A stretch of DNA of 64,000 nt from Thalassia testudinum (GCA_037157565.1 JAZHRO010000036.1:16604501-16668500), one strand, 5' to 3'; shown: positions 11,325 to 23,725, numbered from the stretch's first letter. Numbers and translations are program-made. The notes: generated from the sequence alone by a model not told the origin.

Positions 11325-14092
11325 CCCCCCTCAAGCTAAAGCAAGTATATCACACATGCACATCTTGGAACAGATAAACTCTAATAATCAGCAAGGCAGT
11401 GCTTTGGTGAAAATGTCACCACCTAATCTTTTATTCCAATTTGTAGGGTAGATATCTTGCCTGACATCAAAGCATCTCTGACAAAATAGCAATCCATCTC
11501 AATATGCTTGATTCGCTCATGAAAAGTTGGATTATTTGCAATAAAGGTTACTGCCTTGTCACAATACAAAGCCAATGGCAATAAACCGATACACCAAGAT
11601 CTTTGAGGATAGACAATATCCAAAGTAACTCACAAGTAGTGTGTACCATTAACTGATACTCATTCAACACTGGGCATAGATAAAACATGTTGCTTCTTAC
11701 TTCTCCTGGTAACCAAATTGCCACCAACATTGGTACAAAAACTAATTGTAGAGCATCAATCTTCATGAGTACCAACACAATCAACATTGAGAGATCCCCA
11801 TAAATTAAGGTAAGCATTTTTAACAAAGGAAAATCCTCTCCTTAGCAAGGTCTTAAGTATCTTAAAACTTAGCAAGCGCCAACCTAATGTATCAATTGAC
11901 TTAGCCTACAATAAAAGCAATGGCATGATAACGCATCACATCCTCAAATTCTAGACTGTCAAGATCCGCAAGATGCATGTTAGGATTAAGTGGAAACATA
12001 GCCAGTTTGCATTTTGTCATCCCCACCTCTTGAAGTAGGTCTAGTACATATTTTCTCTGAGATAGTATAAGACCTCTATCAACATGATTTACCTTAATAT
12101 TGAAATCCCAAATCTTTAGTGATAGAGACTGTAAAAACTTCTTTACATTAGAGATGCCCGCTTGTCAATCGAATATCATCAACATAGGTAATCAATATAG
12201 CTAATACTGTAGACCTGTGCATACTCAAGACTAAATGATCTGCAGGCGAGCATGTAAAACAAAACTCCAGAATTGCTCTATTGAATCTTTTAAACCATGC
12301 CCATTAAGCGCAAACATTGGGCTGGGTACCCAATGGACTTGTGAATACCCAACCCTATTGGGGGTTGCAATTTAGGAGTTCAGCTCAATTAGAGATGGGC
12401 CAAACCCGACCCATTGACTGATGGGCTTGGGCTCAGGTATTAAATTTTTAGATTCAAGTCCTATTTATCCCTATTCACTGTAATTACAATTTTTTTTTAA
12501 TAATTACAAATGTTACCTAACACAAATGGGGCAAATGTTGATTTAGATTTCGAAGTGCAATCTCTTCAAACATGTCCATTAAAAAATATGTTCTCTGTTA
12601 TTATCCTTAGAAGTTTGCATCGATTTTGTATTTTAAATCTGCAGTAATAGGTTCTTTTTTTAAGTATAAATAGCTTCTCTTTAAATGTCATTTTTTGTAT
12701 TTTTTGAAGTATTACAATCTTCTATATTTTACTGATTAATAATCGAATTGCATAACTATAAAAGATATTTGTTCTTGTTGTATAAGAAATTTTGATTTGT
12801 CCATACCGACTTCATTTGACATCAGTTAAATAAATGAGCTAAATAACCAAGAACTTAATGGGCAGGTTAAGATTTATAGGTATGTTGTCAAATGACTTAC
12901 AAGCTCTTTGGATAAATAGGCTAAATAACCAATAAATTTAATAAGATTTTTAGGAATGTTGTCGACTTATGGGCTTTTTGGACGAGCCTAGAACTTGGAA
13001 GTGAAGCCCATTCCGATAATAAACAACTTAGGCTAGGCTTACGCCTTAATATTAGTAGGCTAAGTGGACTTTTATAGGTAGCTAAATGGGGTGACTCGAC
13101 TCAACCCGATGCCCAGACCTACTAATGTACTTGACTTTAACCCATAAATAGTTTTATTAAGTTTGCAAACATTAGAATAATCCCCCTAAACAACAAAACC
13201 AAGGGATTGCTCCATATAGACCTCTTCATGAAGATCTCTATATAAGAAACATTTTTTATGTCAAGCTGAAACACAAGCCAATAGAATTAATTGCAATAGA
13301 AAGAAGGATGCAACCAAAATCAAGGCAAGCCACCAAGGAGGTCTCAAAATAGTCCACACCATATATTTGCATATAGTCTTTAGCCACCAAGTGAGCCTTA
13401 CATTGTTCAATTAAACCATCAGTAAGATACTTTAAGGTAAACACCCACCTACATCCCACAACAATAGCATCTAAGGGTAGGTCCACCAACTTTCATGTCC
13501 ATCTGGAGTGCAAAGCAAATATCTCTTCCTCCATCGTAGCCTTCCAAGAAGGATGCTTCATTGCCTCAATATGACTCCTAGGAATTCGATGACTATCAAC
13601 AAAAAGAGAAAAATTATTCTGAAAAAAATAAAAAAATAAAAAAACAAAAGGATAAAAATGTCAAGTAGGAAGACCATCAAAAGTCATATTGTTTGAAATA
13701 AGATACTTTACACATAAACAAGGGCCCTTTCGAAGAGCAATTGGAATGTCCAAGTCGCAATACAAGTTGCTGATCTCCTTTGGTAGGATTGATGAAAGGA
13801 TCAATAGGGATAGTGATCAATGGTTCTTCACCAATATTGGAAGGCGATGGATGTTGCTGACGTTGAGGTTGCCAATAGTGGTAAGGGAGGTGGAGGTATA
13901 TAGGGTGGAGGTGGCATAGCAGTGGTGGGGTCGATGGTGGTGGAGATGGAGCAGATGATGGCTCAAAGAGCATTGGTAAGGGCAGCTCATGTTCAATATC
14001 ATGGCCCATGTCTTTCTTTGTAGAAAAGTATGGGACATCTTCAAAAAATTTTACATCAACATTTGTATAGAATCAATATGTCAACCACTAAT
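11325..14092 (-). pseudogene. Copia RNase H and reverse transcriptase remnant
   Basis: From right to left on the minus strand: the pre-RT spacer (NVDVKFFEDVPYFSTKKD near 14040), the RT start (VGCRWVFTLKY near 13450), KLNKTIYGLK near 13150, AWFKRFNRAILEF near 12280, and RNase H (HERIKHIEMDCYFVRD near 11500). These are the standard copia blocks in order. Numerous stops and frameshifts break it. A hAT-like element interrupts the RT between GLK and AWF. The 5' part is lost where the hAT transposon begins at 14093. Confidence 0.85.
12310..13122. mobile_element. hAT-like non-autonomous element in copia RT
   Basis: About 810 bp splitting the copia RT between codons that are adjacent in other elements. 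The ends carry inverted copies of a GGGC/TGGG-rich motif: ACATTGGGCTGGGTACCC on the left and the complement of CATCGGGTTGAGTCGAG on the right. The subterminal parts are rich in GGGCTTGGGC-type words, typical of a common plant hAT MITE type. The centre is AT-rich and non-coding. I could not find a clean 8-bp duplication, so the ends are approximate. Confidence 0.6.
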
Positions 14093-15184
14093 CCGTGCAA
14101 TCAAAGGCAAAAAGCACTAAAAAGCGAGAAGTGCCTAAAACACCTAAGAGGTACCAGGCACTTGCCTAATAAAAATGAGACGCTAAAGGATTTATAGATA
14201 CATGTGCACATATATGCGTGTGCAATGATGTCAAGGGGCTCGCTTGAGGCAAGGCGAGGCATTTTGCCTTGGGCGATGCCTAGGGGAGTGCCTTAGGTTG
14301 AGGCATAGGGTGCTAAGGCAAGCACCTTAGACAAATCATAAGCTACCCCATGCCATACCCGACAACTAGCCCGATAATCTCTGTAAACCATTAATCCAAT
14401 AAACCCAAAAAAACATTTAAAACCCTACGCCCAAAAGGCCACCCAATACTCCTTCCTATGTTGCCTTCATCGCCATTAATCTCCACCAAGCAGGAGCTTC
14501 TCTCCACTGCTATGCATGAGCAAGGGCCCCTTCGATCTCCATCGAGCAGGAGCTTCTCTCCATCGCTGCCACTAGAGCTTCGCTCCATCGCCATTGCTGC
14601 AACTTCTCTTCATCACCACCGATTACTAAAGCCTGGAACTTCGGCCATCGCTGCCCTTACAGCTTCAACAGAGGTCTTAATCTTCTCTCCTACCCCCCCT
14701 GTGTCGTATTCACGCTTCTGAGCTCCTCCCAATCTCTCTCTCTCTTAGTGGCTTTTTTGGCACAATATTACCATTGTAAGGTGTAGTATTTTTTATTTTA
14801 CTGCTTATAGTACCTATATAAGGTGTTCATTTATAATTTCATTTCAATTTGATAGTGATTTCTTTGTTTCATTGTGACACAACCAATTTTATTTCAATTT
14901 TTTTTTGCATTATAGTGTTTGGACATGCTTGGATTTATGTTTATAGTTTTAGACATGTACTTTCTATAATCTTTGATATGATTTTTATTTGAACATGTAC
15001 TTTTTATCTATGAATTTCATGATTGAATTTGTGTTTTTGTTGGTTGAAAGTAATTTTTATTTGACATTTTTTATTTTTGTTTCACATTTTTGCTTATTAT
15101 ATTTTGCTAATGGAACCATGCATGAGATTATGAGAGCATTTAATTTATTGATAATTTATTTTTTTTAAAAAAATATTTTAGCAC
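14093..15184 (+). mobile_element. Internally deleted hAT element, truncated at right end
   Basis: The left end (CCGTGCAATCAAAGGC) and subterminal words such as AAAAGCACTAAAAAGCGAG resemble, in inverted orientation, the right end of the neighbouring hAT. The middle (14440-14700) resembles that element's 5' leader. The part 14930-15180 is an inverted copy of 15300-15545. It therefore keeps both ends of the family but lacks the transposase gene, and it stops about 100 bp short of its terminal repeat, exactly where the next element starts. Confidence 0.7.
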
Positions 15185-18100
15185 CAATGCTGTCAAAGGC
15201 AAGAGGCGCTAAAAGGCAAGGGGGGTCCAAAATGCCCGAGGCACTAGACGCTCACCCGAGACAAATGAGGCGCTAATTTATTTATTTATTTGAAATATAT
15301 ATATATAAATTATCAATAAATTAGATGCTCTTATAATCTCATGCATGGATCCATCAGCAAATATGATAAGCAAAAATGTGAAACAAAAGTAAAAATTGCC
15401 AAATAAAAAGTACTTTGTATAAGTAAAAACACAAATCCAACAATGAAATTTATGGATAAAAAGTATATGTCTAAACAAAAGTCATACCAAAGATTATAGA
15501 AAGCACATAACTAAGACATTAAACATAAATCCTAGCATGGCCAACTATATTACCAAGTTCACAAGAAAAAAACATAAACCCAAACATGATCAAAAGTTTT
15601 AGAGAATCGAATGCCACAAACTAAAACAACTAGCTCCACAAGTCCGTAGTAAATTCATCTTCCTCATCTCCCTTAAAGTTTAAGTGTTGCTCTTCTCCTA
15701 CATCGGATACATACTCTACCACTTCATCTTCTAGAATTGCAATCATTGGTCTGGAACTTGATGGTCGTGTAGCATGATGGAGCCTTGCTTGATTTCTTGT
15801 GTAGGTTCTCATCTCTGTAACTCCAAATTCCTTTGCAACATCACCCCAAGTCAAAGTATCATCACCAAAAGCTAGATCATTTTCTAGATCATCATTTTCT
15901 CTCTCTCCAATCAACCATTCATTTGAATAATCAATAGAGTTGAGCGCAATGAGGTCAATGGTGTCTCGTAGGTCATAACGACTCTTCAAGGCCTGATTGT
16001 ACTTGATTGATGTACACCAAATCTTACAATTTAGCAACATGAAGAGCATGTCTTTTCTTTGAATGAATGCAAATCATATTATCAAACAAACTTAATTATT
16101 ATTCTATTGCCATATATTTGAGAAAGCATACTCACATGCTCAAATACACTCCAATTACGTTCACATCTAGAGGCATTGTATGTTAAACTTAAGACCTTTA
16201 TAACTAACCTCCGTAAATTTGGAGCTGAACTTCCAAATAAACTCCATTACTCTACTGCAAAGTGATGCTTTATTAGTCTTTACTTAAAGATAAATTATGA
16301 TACATCAAAATTTAAATTATTACACAAATTGATACCTAGTGATTTGATTGTTTTTGATCTAATTGCCATTGTATTTCCAAAAATCCCTTATGTGTGTTTA
16401 TACAAAGACAATTCATTTGCTATCTTATCTTGTACATGTGTATCAGGTGTCAATCTTTTTATGCAGTTGTATAACCCATCAATGATTTCCTCATTGAATT
16501 CCATAGAGGGTTTGGCATAGAAGTACTCTGGATTAAGAAAATGACCAGTTGCATGTAATGGGTGCATCATTTGACATGCCCACCTTCGATTAATGATTTC
16601 AAACACCTCCCTATATTTATCTTCATTCCCTTTGAAGCTTTTTTCAATGGCCTCTTTAGCCCGATCCATTGCCTCATAAATGTACCCAAGGGTGACTTCT
16701 TCTCGCCATCAACAAGCTAAAGAACTTTCACCAAAGGACCCATGTACTTAAAAGTTTCAAGTAAATAATTCCAAAATGAAGGCACTAAAATAACGTCCCT
16801 AGCTTTGTTGCCCTTCATCTCCTTAGACCACTTACATTTTGCCCACTTCTCAGATGTAAACATAGTCCTTAGACTATGCAAGGAAAGGAATGTTGTAGCA
16901 AACCGAGTAATTCCATGTTGCACCAACTCCCTATTGTTGGTGAAGCCTCTCATCATATTTAAGACTCCAGTGTGGTTGTAAATGAACCCTACAACAAAGA
17001 TGGCCATTTGGATATTTTTCTTGATTGTTGGGATTTTTCTAATATCTTCCAACATCAAGTCAATACAATGAGCGGCACCAGATGTCCAACACAAGTGTGG
17101 TCTCTTTTCTTGCAAAAACTTACCTAGAGAAGAAATGAAATACGTTAGTAATGTAAAACACATAGTAAACAATACTTTAATTAAAACATATCTAGCTAAA
17201 ATATACCTGCTAATACGTAATTGCTTTCGTTGTCAGTAATGACTTAAACTACATTAGATTCTCCAATTCTTTCCACAAAGTTGTCAAGCAACTCATATAT
17301 CTTTTCTCCCGTTTTGATGATAGATGATGCATCAATGGAATCAACATACATTGTACCCTTGGCACAATTCACTGTTAAATTGATGATGTTCCTTTGCTTT
17401 CTATCAGTCCAATAGTCCGACGTAATAGAGCATCCATATTTAGCCCACACTTCCTTATGATCTACCATCAATTCTTGTGTGTACTCTATCTTTTTCTTCA
17501 ATAAAGGAACTCTAAGCTCATGGTAAAAAGGTGGTTTTAAGTTTGGCCCATACTCTTTGATGGCCTGAATCATTTCTTTAAAACTTTCCAATTTTTCAGG
17601 ATTGAATGAAATGTTGGCTTGATAGAAAAAACGAGCAATCTTTTAAATTGCTCTAGGTCGCATCTCCTTAGCAAATGCTTCTTTAAGGTTGCCATGCCTT
17701 AATGAAGTCTTTCCTTTACTTTTCACAAACATGTCCATGGGTCCTTTTCCCTTTTATTTCTTGTTAGGGATGGAAATTGTGTTACTTTCACTAGTCACCA
17801 CTCTCTTAGTTGGAGCAGTTACGTCCATTTCTTCACCATCTTCAACATCAATCGGATTCTCCCAATCATCAAAGTCAGGCATACCACCACAAAAGGCCTC
17901 TTTCTGTGTCTTTCTCTCAGTCATGTAATTTTTTAATTCCTCCTTCACCTCTGGAGGACATTTCTGACAAGCTGATGCATTCTTGTATGATCCAACTTGA
18001 TATTGTTTAGCTCGATATATTCCACCTTTTGTAGTCTTCCCACAAAAGGTACAAGTAACTGCATTCTTGTCATTTTCATCCTTTAAAAAATTATACATCC

Positions 18101-18773
18101 AAGCAGGATCTCTCTTTCCACTCATCGCAGAAAATGTATCATCCCCACTTGCAGAAGCCATTCAGAAATATCTTTAGATCATCACAAATGACCTAACAAA
18201 AATAATGCCGGTTACCCAAAAAATATATGGGTTATTCAAAATTTCTAACCTAACCCCCTACCCTAAGTGCACAGTAGTAACCTAAGTGCATAGTAACCCC
18301 TTGCGATGAGTTGTAGGGGGCGATGAGGAGAGCTTACAAAGCTAAAGGATCGAGTAGCATCAAGCGATGACGATAGCGGCGAGGTTCGAGTTGCTCCGAG
18401 CTTCGAGAGGTGGCGATGGCGACGAGGTTCGATCAGCGATGTTCGAGCAATGGCAAACGAAGGGATGCAAGCATTATCAGGTGGGTTTTACTACATATGT
18501 AGGGTTTTGGGTTTTAGAGGTTTTTTTATTTGGGTTAAAGGAAATCAGATTTTTAGGTAATCAAATCAGGGCTTACCTTAAGCGCTCGCCCAGGCGTCGC
18601 CTGAAGCAAACCGCCTCGCCTGAGTCCGATCAAGGCATTAAGGCTTCGCCTCGCCTCAGGTGAGGACCTTGACAAGATTGTTTAGTGCCTCATTTGTCTC
18701 GAGCAAGAACCTAGCACCTCAGGTGTTTTGGACCCCTCTTGCCTTTTAGCACCTCTCGCCTTTAACAGCACTG
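15185..18773 (-). mobile_element. hAT transposon with decayed transposase
   Basis: The termini are CAATGCTGTCAAAGGC at the left and, inverted, CAGTGCTGTTAAAGGC at the right. The similarity extends inward about 100 bp (GCTAAAAGGCAAG, GAGACAAATGAGGC). At 3589 bp it is the size of an autonomous hAT. The flanking octamers TTTAGCAC and AATATGTA do not match, so either one end is not original or the duplication has decayed. Confidence 0.85.
15630..18161 (-). pseudogene. hAT-family transposase, disrupted
   Basis: DNA-binding and cut-and-paste transposase of the hAT superfamily. Starting at MASASGDDTF (18161), the first 135 codons hold a BED-type zinc finger (CTFCGKTTKGG...ACQKC) in which the usual first histidine is Tyr. 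Then come the linker KGPMDMFVKSKGKTS, a DUF659-like catalytic segment (SDYWTDRKQRNIINL, about 17430), and CIDLMLEDIRKIP (about 17060). The C-terminal dimerisation block CERNWSVFEHV lies near 16150, and an acidic tail ends at 15630. In-frame stops and frame changes separate these blocks, so no functional protein can be made, although some gaps could be former introns. Confidence 0.85.
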
Positions 18774-19063
18774 AATATGTATGTAGATATACATATATGC
18801 ATGCATATGCACACAGTAAAAAAAATATGGCATGTGATACATGCATACATACATGATATATAAATGCTTAGACAAACAACAAACAAGTGCTATACACACA
18901 CATATACACATCGATACATATGGTAGATGTGTGTACAATTTCGTACATTTACATGTACACAAATTTGTACATATTTATGTCTATATGCTATATTTATGCA
19001 TACATATATATTTTTGCATGTATGCATATATTTATACGTATATGTTGACATATACATATACAT
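18774..19063. repeat. AT-rich (ATAC/ATGT) microsatellite region
   Basis: Irregular alternation of ATGTATGT, CATATACA and ACACACAC words with almost no other sequence. Similar sequence continues at 21580-21640 on the far side of the next element, so the two were once contiguous. Open frames here are compositional artefacts. Confidence 0.8.
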
Positions 19064-19503
19064 ACGTTGGCATTGAACTAAAGTGGCCACATGGACGGTC
19101 CATGTGACACCATGATCCATAGGAATCGACCAAGATGGCCTTAGAGTTAGGTGTTAGGTTAGCTTACATGCCAAGTTATTTTGTGCCACAAGTGACAACT
19201 TATTTTTAGTAATTGATTGAGTCCAATTTAGGATAGATTAATTTTAGGAATAATCGATTGCGATTGACTTTGTTTAGGATTTGCAATTCCTAGATTTATT
19301 ACGATTGCAATTAGGTTTGTGATTGGATTTGGTTCTCTTTAAATAGAAATCAAAACCCACTTGTTTTCTTTAAGTTGCAATAATATTTTTCACATTCAAA
19401 ACTCCATCTCTTCTTCATCGGTCAACTCTAATCTATCTATCTATATCTCAACACACCATTATTGAAGAACAACGGCTCAATACCACCCTTCCAATTCATA
19501 ACA

Positions 19504-19514
19504 TGGTATCAGAG
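19504..19514 (+). other. Primer-binding site, initiator tRNA-Met
   Basis: Perfect TGGTATCAGAG immediately after the ACA end of the left LTR of the small LTR element. Confidence 0.9.
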
Positions 19515-20143
19515 TAGCTTTCTTGAGATTGATAACATTCATGCATGGGAAGAAGTGTGAGGAGGTTGTGCAGTTCACGTAGGGGACCAGTTTCATGCAC
19601 AAGGCATCTCGGAACTTTCATTGCTCTGCCAACTTGTCTTGAAAGGGGAAACACTCTCACGCATAAAGAGAGACTCCCCGATGTTCACCATGTACCTCGA
19701 GAGAATCTAGCACCTCACATGGGCTCTATAAGTAGAAGAGGCTACTCATTTTTTGAAGGCAACAATGATAGGTGCAGACACCTAAATTATTTACAAGCTC
19801 CACGTTATCCTACTCCACATTCCTGAAAAGCACACTAGAAAATCGTGAAGGGGCCAAGGCTAAGAAGTGGAAGAAGGGGAATTACAATTTCATTTACATC
19901 TGCAAACTTAGAGAGACTTCGTGTATTAATCAAATAAGTAAAAGGGAAGACCACTGCGGCCATAGCGACTTTCGAAGTTGCCAAATAAATGACTACAGAG
20001 GCTGCAAGAAACTCGCAGTTACACTAAAAGATGCATTCAAAGAAGATTTGAGAGCATGCATGGATAGAAATAATCTCTCCAAAGTTAAGAAAAAAAAAAT
20101 TGAAGGTAAAAGTATTCACCCTCCCCAACATTGACTTGAGGAG
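19515..20143 (+). other. Internal region of small LTR element, no coding function seen
   Basis: About 630 bp with two overlapping frames of about 90-120 codons. Neither shows a zinc knuckle, protease, integrase or RT motif. I treat it as non-coding spacer needed for packaging or priming. Confidence 0.6.
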
Positions 20144-20307
20144 ACGTATTGGCATTGAAATAAAGTTGCCACGTGGATAGTCCATGTAGCATTATGGTCC
20201 ATGGGAGTTGGCCAAGTTGGCCTTAGGGTTAGGTACTGAGTTGACTTGCATGCCAAGTTATTTTGTAACACATGTGAACTTATCTTTAGTAATTGATTTG
20301 AGTTCAA

Positions 20308-21266
20308 CAACAACAATCAAGCATTTTCCCACACTAAGTGGGGTTGGCTATATAGATTCTTTGCCTCCACACAAATCGATTTTTAGCCATTTTAGGACTT
20401 AAATTAAAATAATTGAGGTCATACTTAATAGTTTCCTTCCAACACTTGTTTGGTCTTCCTCGCCCCCTCTTAACGGGTTCAGCCTCCAACTTCTCACATC
20501 TCCTAACTGAAGCATCTAGTGACCTTCTTTGTAAATGTCCAAACCACCTTAGACGTGCCTCTCTCATTTTATCCTATATCGGTGCCATCATAATCTTTTT
20601 TCTAATAATCTCATTTGAAATACAGTCATTTCTTGTATGACCACATCCATCTTAACATCTTCATTTCTGTCACAGACATCTTTTGTACATGCCTATAATT
20701 TATAACACAGCATTCAAAATCGTACAACATGGCTGGTCTTACCACAACTCGATAGTATTTTCCTGACTTTTAAAGGAACCCTCTTATCACAAAGAACACC
20801 AAATACACCCCTCCATTTCAATCACCCTGCATTAATTCTATGTGTAACATCTCCATCAATTCTACCATCATGTTGAAAAATGGATCCCAAGTACTTAAAA
20901 ACATCTTTCATTGGAATGCACTCTTCTCCAATTTTTACATTAATCCCTTCATTGTTCCCTCTACTACTAAACTTGCATTTCATATACTCAGTCTTCATCC
21001 TACTTATGCGTAATCCTTTATCTTCCAGGGCTTCTCTCCAAAGCTCAAGTTTTCTGTTCACTCCATCTCTTGTCTCGTCAACCAACACAATGTCATCAGC
21101 AAAAAGCATACACCAAGGCACTTCGACTTGGATATGCTTCGTCAACTCATCCATGACCAAGGTAAAAAGATAAGGGCTTAAAGTCGAACCTTAATGCAGA
21201 CCAATGGTGATATCAAAGTAGTCCGTCAAATCATCCTTAGTCTTTACACAAGCCGCTGCTCCATAG
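20308..21266 (-). pseudogene. RTE LINE 3' fragment in LTR
   Basis: The last 960 bp of an RTE LINE close in sequence to the one at 9018-11259. It carries [10 protein letters not shown] near 21090, the [13 protein letters not shown] block near 20480 and the CCCCACTTAGTGTGGG end with a TTG-rich tail. It splits the right LTR of the small element. GATTTGAGTTCAA on the left (20295-20307) and GATTTAAGTTCAA on the right (21294-21306) look like a target duplication with one mismatch, leaving about 27 bp of filler at the truncated 5' end. No complete frame remains. Confidence 0.85.
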
Positions 21267-21584
21267 GATATGCAAATTTAGGAATAATTTTAGGATTTAA
21301 GTTCAATTTAGGATAAATTAATTTTAGGAATAATTGATTGTGATTGAGTTTGTTTAGGATATACAATTCCTAAATTTGTTAGGATTGCAATTAGATTTGT
21401 GATTGGATTTGATTCTCTTTAAATAGATATCAAAACCAACTTATTTTCTTTGAGTTGCGATAATATTTTCCACATTCAAAACTCCTTCACCGCTGACTCC
21501 TATCTCCCTCTCTTTCCTCTCTCCATGCGCCATTATTGAAGAACAAAGGCTCCACGTTACCCTTCCAATTCATAATACATACAT

Positions 21585-21994
21585 TAACATACATAATGTA
21601 TATATGGATATTTGTATGCGTGAGAGCCCTTTTTATTCTCTATTTGTCTTTTTTTTGTTATTTCTCATTTTAGTTTGGACTCTTTACGTAATTCTTCCAT
21701 CCTTCCTCTCTATATAAGAGAAGCTAGAGTTTCAATTTGAATGAGAGGTTTTTCATTCTCTCTCACATGACATCAAAACAAAGTCCTAGACTAATGTTTC
21801 GTACCTTCTAGATTTTCATAACATTCTTTCTTCCACCAACAAATTTCTCCTCAATAGATCCATTGCTACAATATCGATGCTACAGTACCACTGTAGTGCA
21901 CGATGCCTAATGTGGTCTCGTACATGTGAGTCTAACTCGAGATTTTTTTTTTGTTGCTCTCTACCCTTCTCCAGAAATGAGTCTTTATTCTTCG
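21585..21994 (+). mobile_element. 5' LTR end and leader of a truncated copia-type element
   Basis: It contains a TATA-like TCTATATAAGAGAAG with a downstream pyrimidine-rich stretch ending at TCTCTCACA. Then comes TGACATCAAAACAAAGTCC, a mutated version of the TGGTATCAGAGC... primer site and leader seen in the other copia elements here. No gag follows because a LINE begins. The left limit is uncertain. Confidence 0.45.
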
Positions 21995-23272
21995 TGATAT
22001 TGTTCCAACTATAGAGGTATTAAATTGATGACTCATACGATGAAAGTTTGGGAGAGAATAATTGAAAGAAGGGTGAGGCAAGTCTCTGTAGTAATTGAAA
22101 ATCAGTTTGGCTTTATACCAGACCAATCCACTATTGAGGCAATACATCTCTTGAGACATATAATGGAGACCTACAAAGTCAAGAAGAAGGATTTACATAT
22201 GATTTTTATTGATTTGAAAAAGACCTACGATTCTATCCCAAGAGATATCTTGTAGAGAATTTTGGAGAAGAGACAAGTGTCAGTTTTACATATCAACCTC
22301 ATAAAGGATATGTACTATGGAGCTGCAACTTCTGTAAAGACTAGGGATGATTTGACAGACTACTTTAATATCACCATTAGTCTGCATCAATGATCGACTT
22401 TAAGTCCTTATCTTTTTACCTTAGTCATGGATGAGTTGACGAAGCATACCGAAGCTGAGGTGCCATGGTGTATGCTTTTTGCTGATGACATTGTGTTGGT
22501 TGATGAGACAAGAAATGAAGTGAATAGAAAACTTGAGCTTCGGAGATAAGCCCTAGAAGATAAAAGATTACGCATAAGTAGGACGAAGACTGAGTATATG
22601 GAATGCAAGTTTAGTAGTAGAGGGAACAATAAAGAGATTTATGTAAAAATTAGATAAAAGTGCATTCCAATGAAAGATATTTTTAAGTACGTAGGATCCA
22701 TTTTCCAACATGATGGTGGAATTGATGGAGATGTTACACGTAGAATTAATGCAGGGTGGTTGAAATGGAGGGATGCATCTGGTGTTCTCTATGATAAGAG
22801 GGTTCCTTTAAAAATCAAAGGAAAATACTATCAAGTTGTGGTAAAACCAACCATGTTGTACGGTTCTGAATGCTGGGTTGTAAACTATAGGCATGTACAG
22901 AAGATGTCTGTGGTAAAAATGAAGATGTTAAAATGGATGTGTGGTCATACAAGAAATGACCGTATTTCAAATGAGATTGTTAGAAAAAAAGTTAGGGTGG
23001 CACCGATAAAGGATAAAATGAGAGAGGCATGTTTAAGATGGTTTAGACATTTACAAAGAAGGCCACTAGATGCTCCGTTAGGAGATGCGAGAAGTTAGAA
23101 GCTGAACCCGCTAAGAGGGGGAGAGGAAGACCAAGCAAGTGTTTGAAGGAAACTATTAGGTGTGACCTCAATTACTTTAATTTAAGTTCTGAAATAGCTG
23201 AAAATCGATCTGTGTAGAGGCAAAGAATCCATATAACCAACCCCACTTAGTGTAGGAAAAGACTTGATTGTT
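21995..23272 (+). pseudogene. RTE LINE, 5' truncated, plus strand
   Basis: Third RTE copy, starting within the reverse transcriptase (SNYRGIKLMTHTMK) and running through [20 protein letters not shown] near 22470 and the C-terminal KRGRGRPSKC block near 23115. It ends in CCCCACTTAGTGTAGG and a TTG-rich tail. A TAG interrupts after YDSIPRDIL (22253) and further frame breaks follow. It is 5' truncated, as most LINE copies are. Confidence 0.88.
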
Positions 23273-23725
23273 ATATGATTTGATCACATCACCGCTTGGA
23301 TTGCAATAAGAATAAGCATGTTAATCAAGATAAATCATCTCTCGCAATCGAATAGAATCTATGGCCTATATGATTTGGAACATGACTAGATCCCTGAAGA
23401 CCAAGATGAAGTGGAACTTTGACTCTGAGCTTTGATGTTGCCAACTAGAAAAGAGAATTCCTGTGATGTTTTCTTAGTTGGCAAGACACACACTAGAAGG
23501 TAATAGCGGGTGGAATTTGCAATGTCTTCCATCGAAGCTAATTAATGCAACATGACCAAATCAAAGGTACCACAAATAATAGAGCAGCCTCTCGATGGAA
23601 GACATGGCCAACGTATGATAACTAAAAGAGACAATAGACATCCTCGTCACAACTATAGCCAATCACTTGTCTTCTCAATTGTCTTAAAGGGTAATGGATA
23701 CAAGATCTATCTTGCAATTCAGTTC
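23273..23725. other. Unassigned spacer with a short inverted repeat
   Basis: No coding or LTR features are recognised. ATGTCTTCCATCGA (near 23522) and its exact complement TCGATGGAAGACAT (near 23595) form a 14-bp inverted repeat about 60 bp apart. The last five bases, AGTTC, are the target duplication of the following copia. Confidence 0.5.

Larger units (their letters stand above)
19064..21579 (+). mobile_element. Small non-coding LTR retrotransposon (TRIM/LARD-like)
   Basis: Two LTRs of about 440 bp (19064-19503; 20144-21579 after removing a LINE) enclose only about 640 bp. The LTRs share TTGGCATTGAA, ATGCCAAGTTATTTTGT and TTCTCTTTAAATAGA, and end in CTTCCAATTCATAA. A perfect primer-binding site follows the first LTR and a purine-rich TTGAGGAGACG precedes the second. 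TACAT flanks the element (19059-19063 and 21580-21584), a 5-bp target duplication, though in a TACA-rich region this could be chance. It encodes no gag or pol, so it depended on another element. Confidence 0.8.

Noticed and set aside
18762..19120. Overlapping frames of 66-88 codons on both strands
   Set aside because: Cys/Tyr/His/Ile-rich translations produced by the ATAC/ATGT microsatellite.
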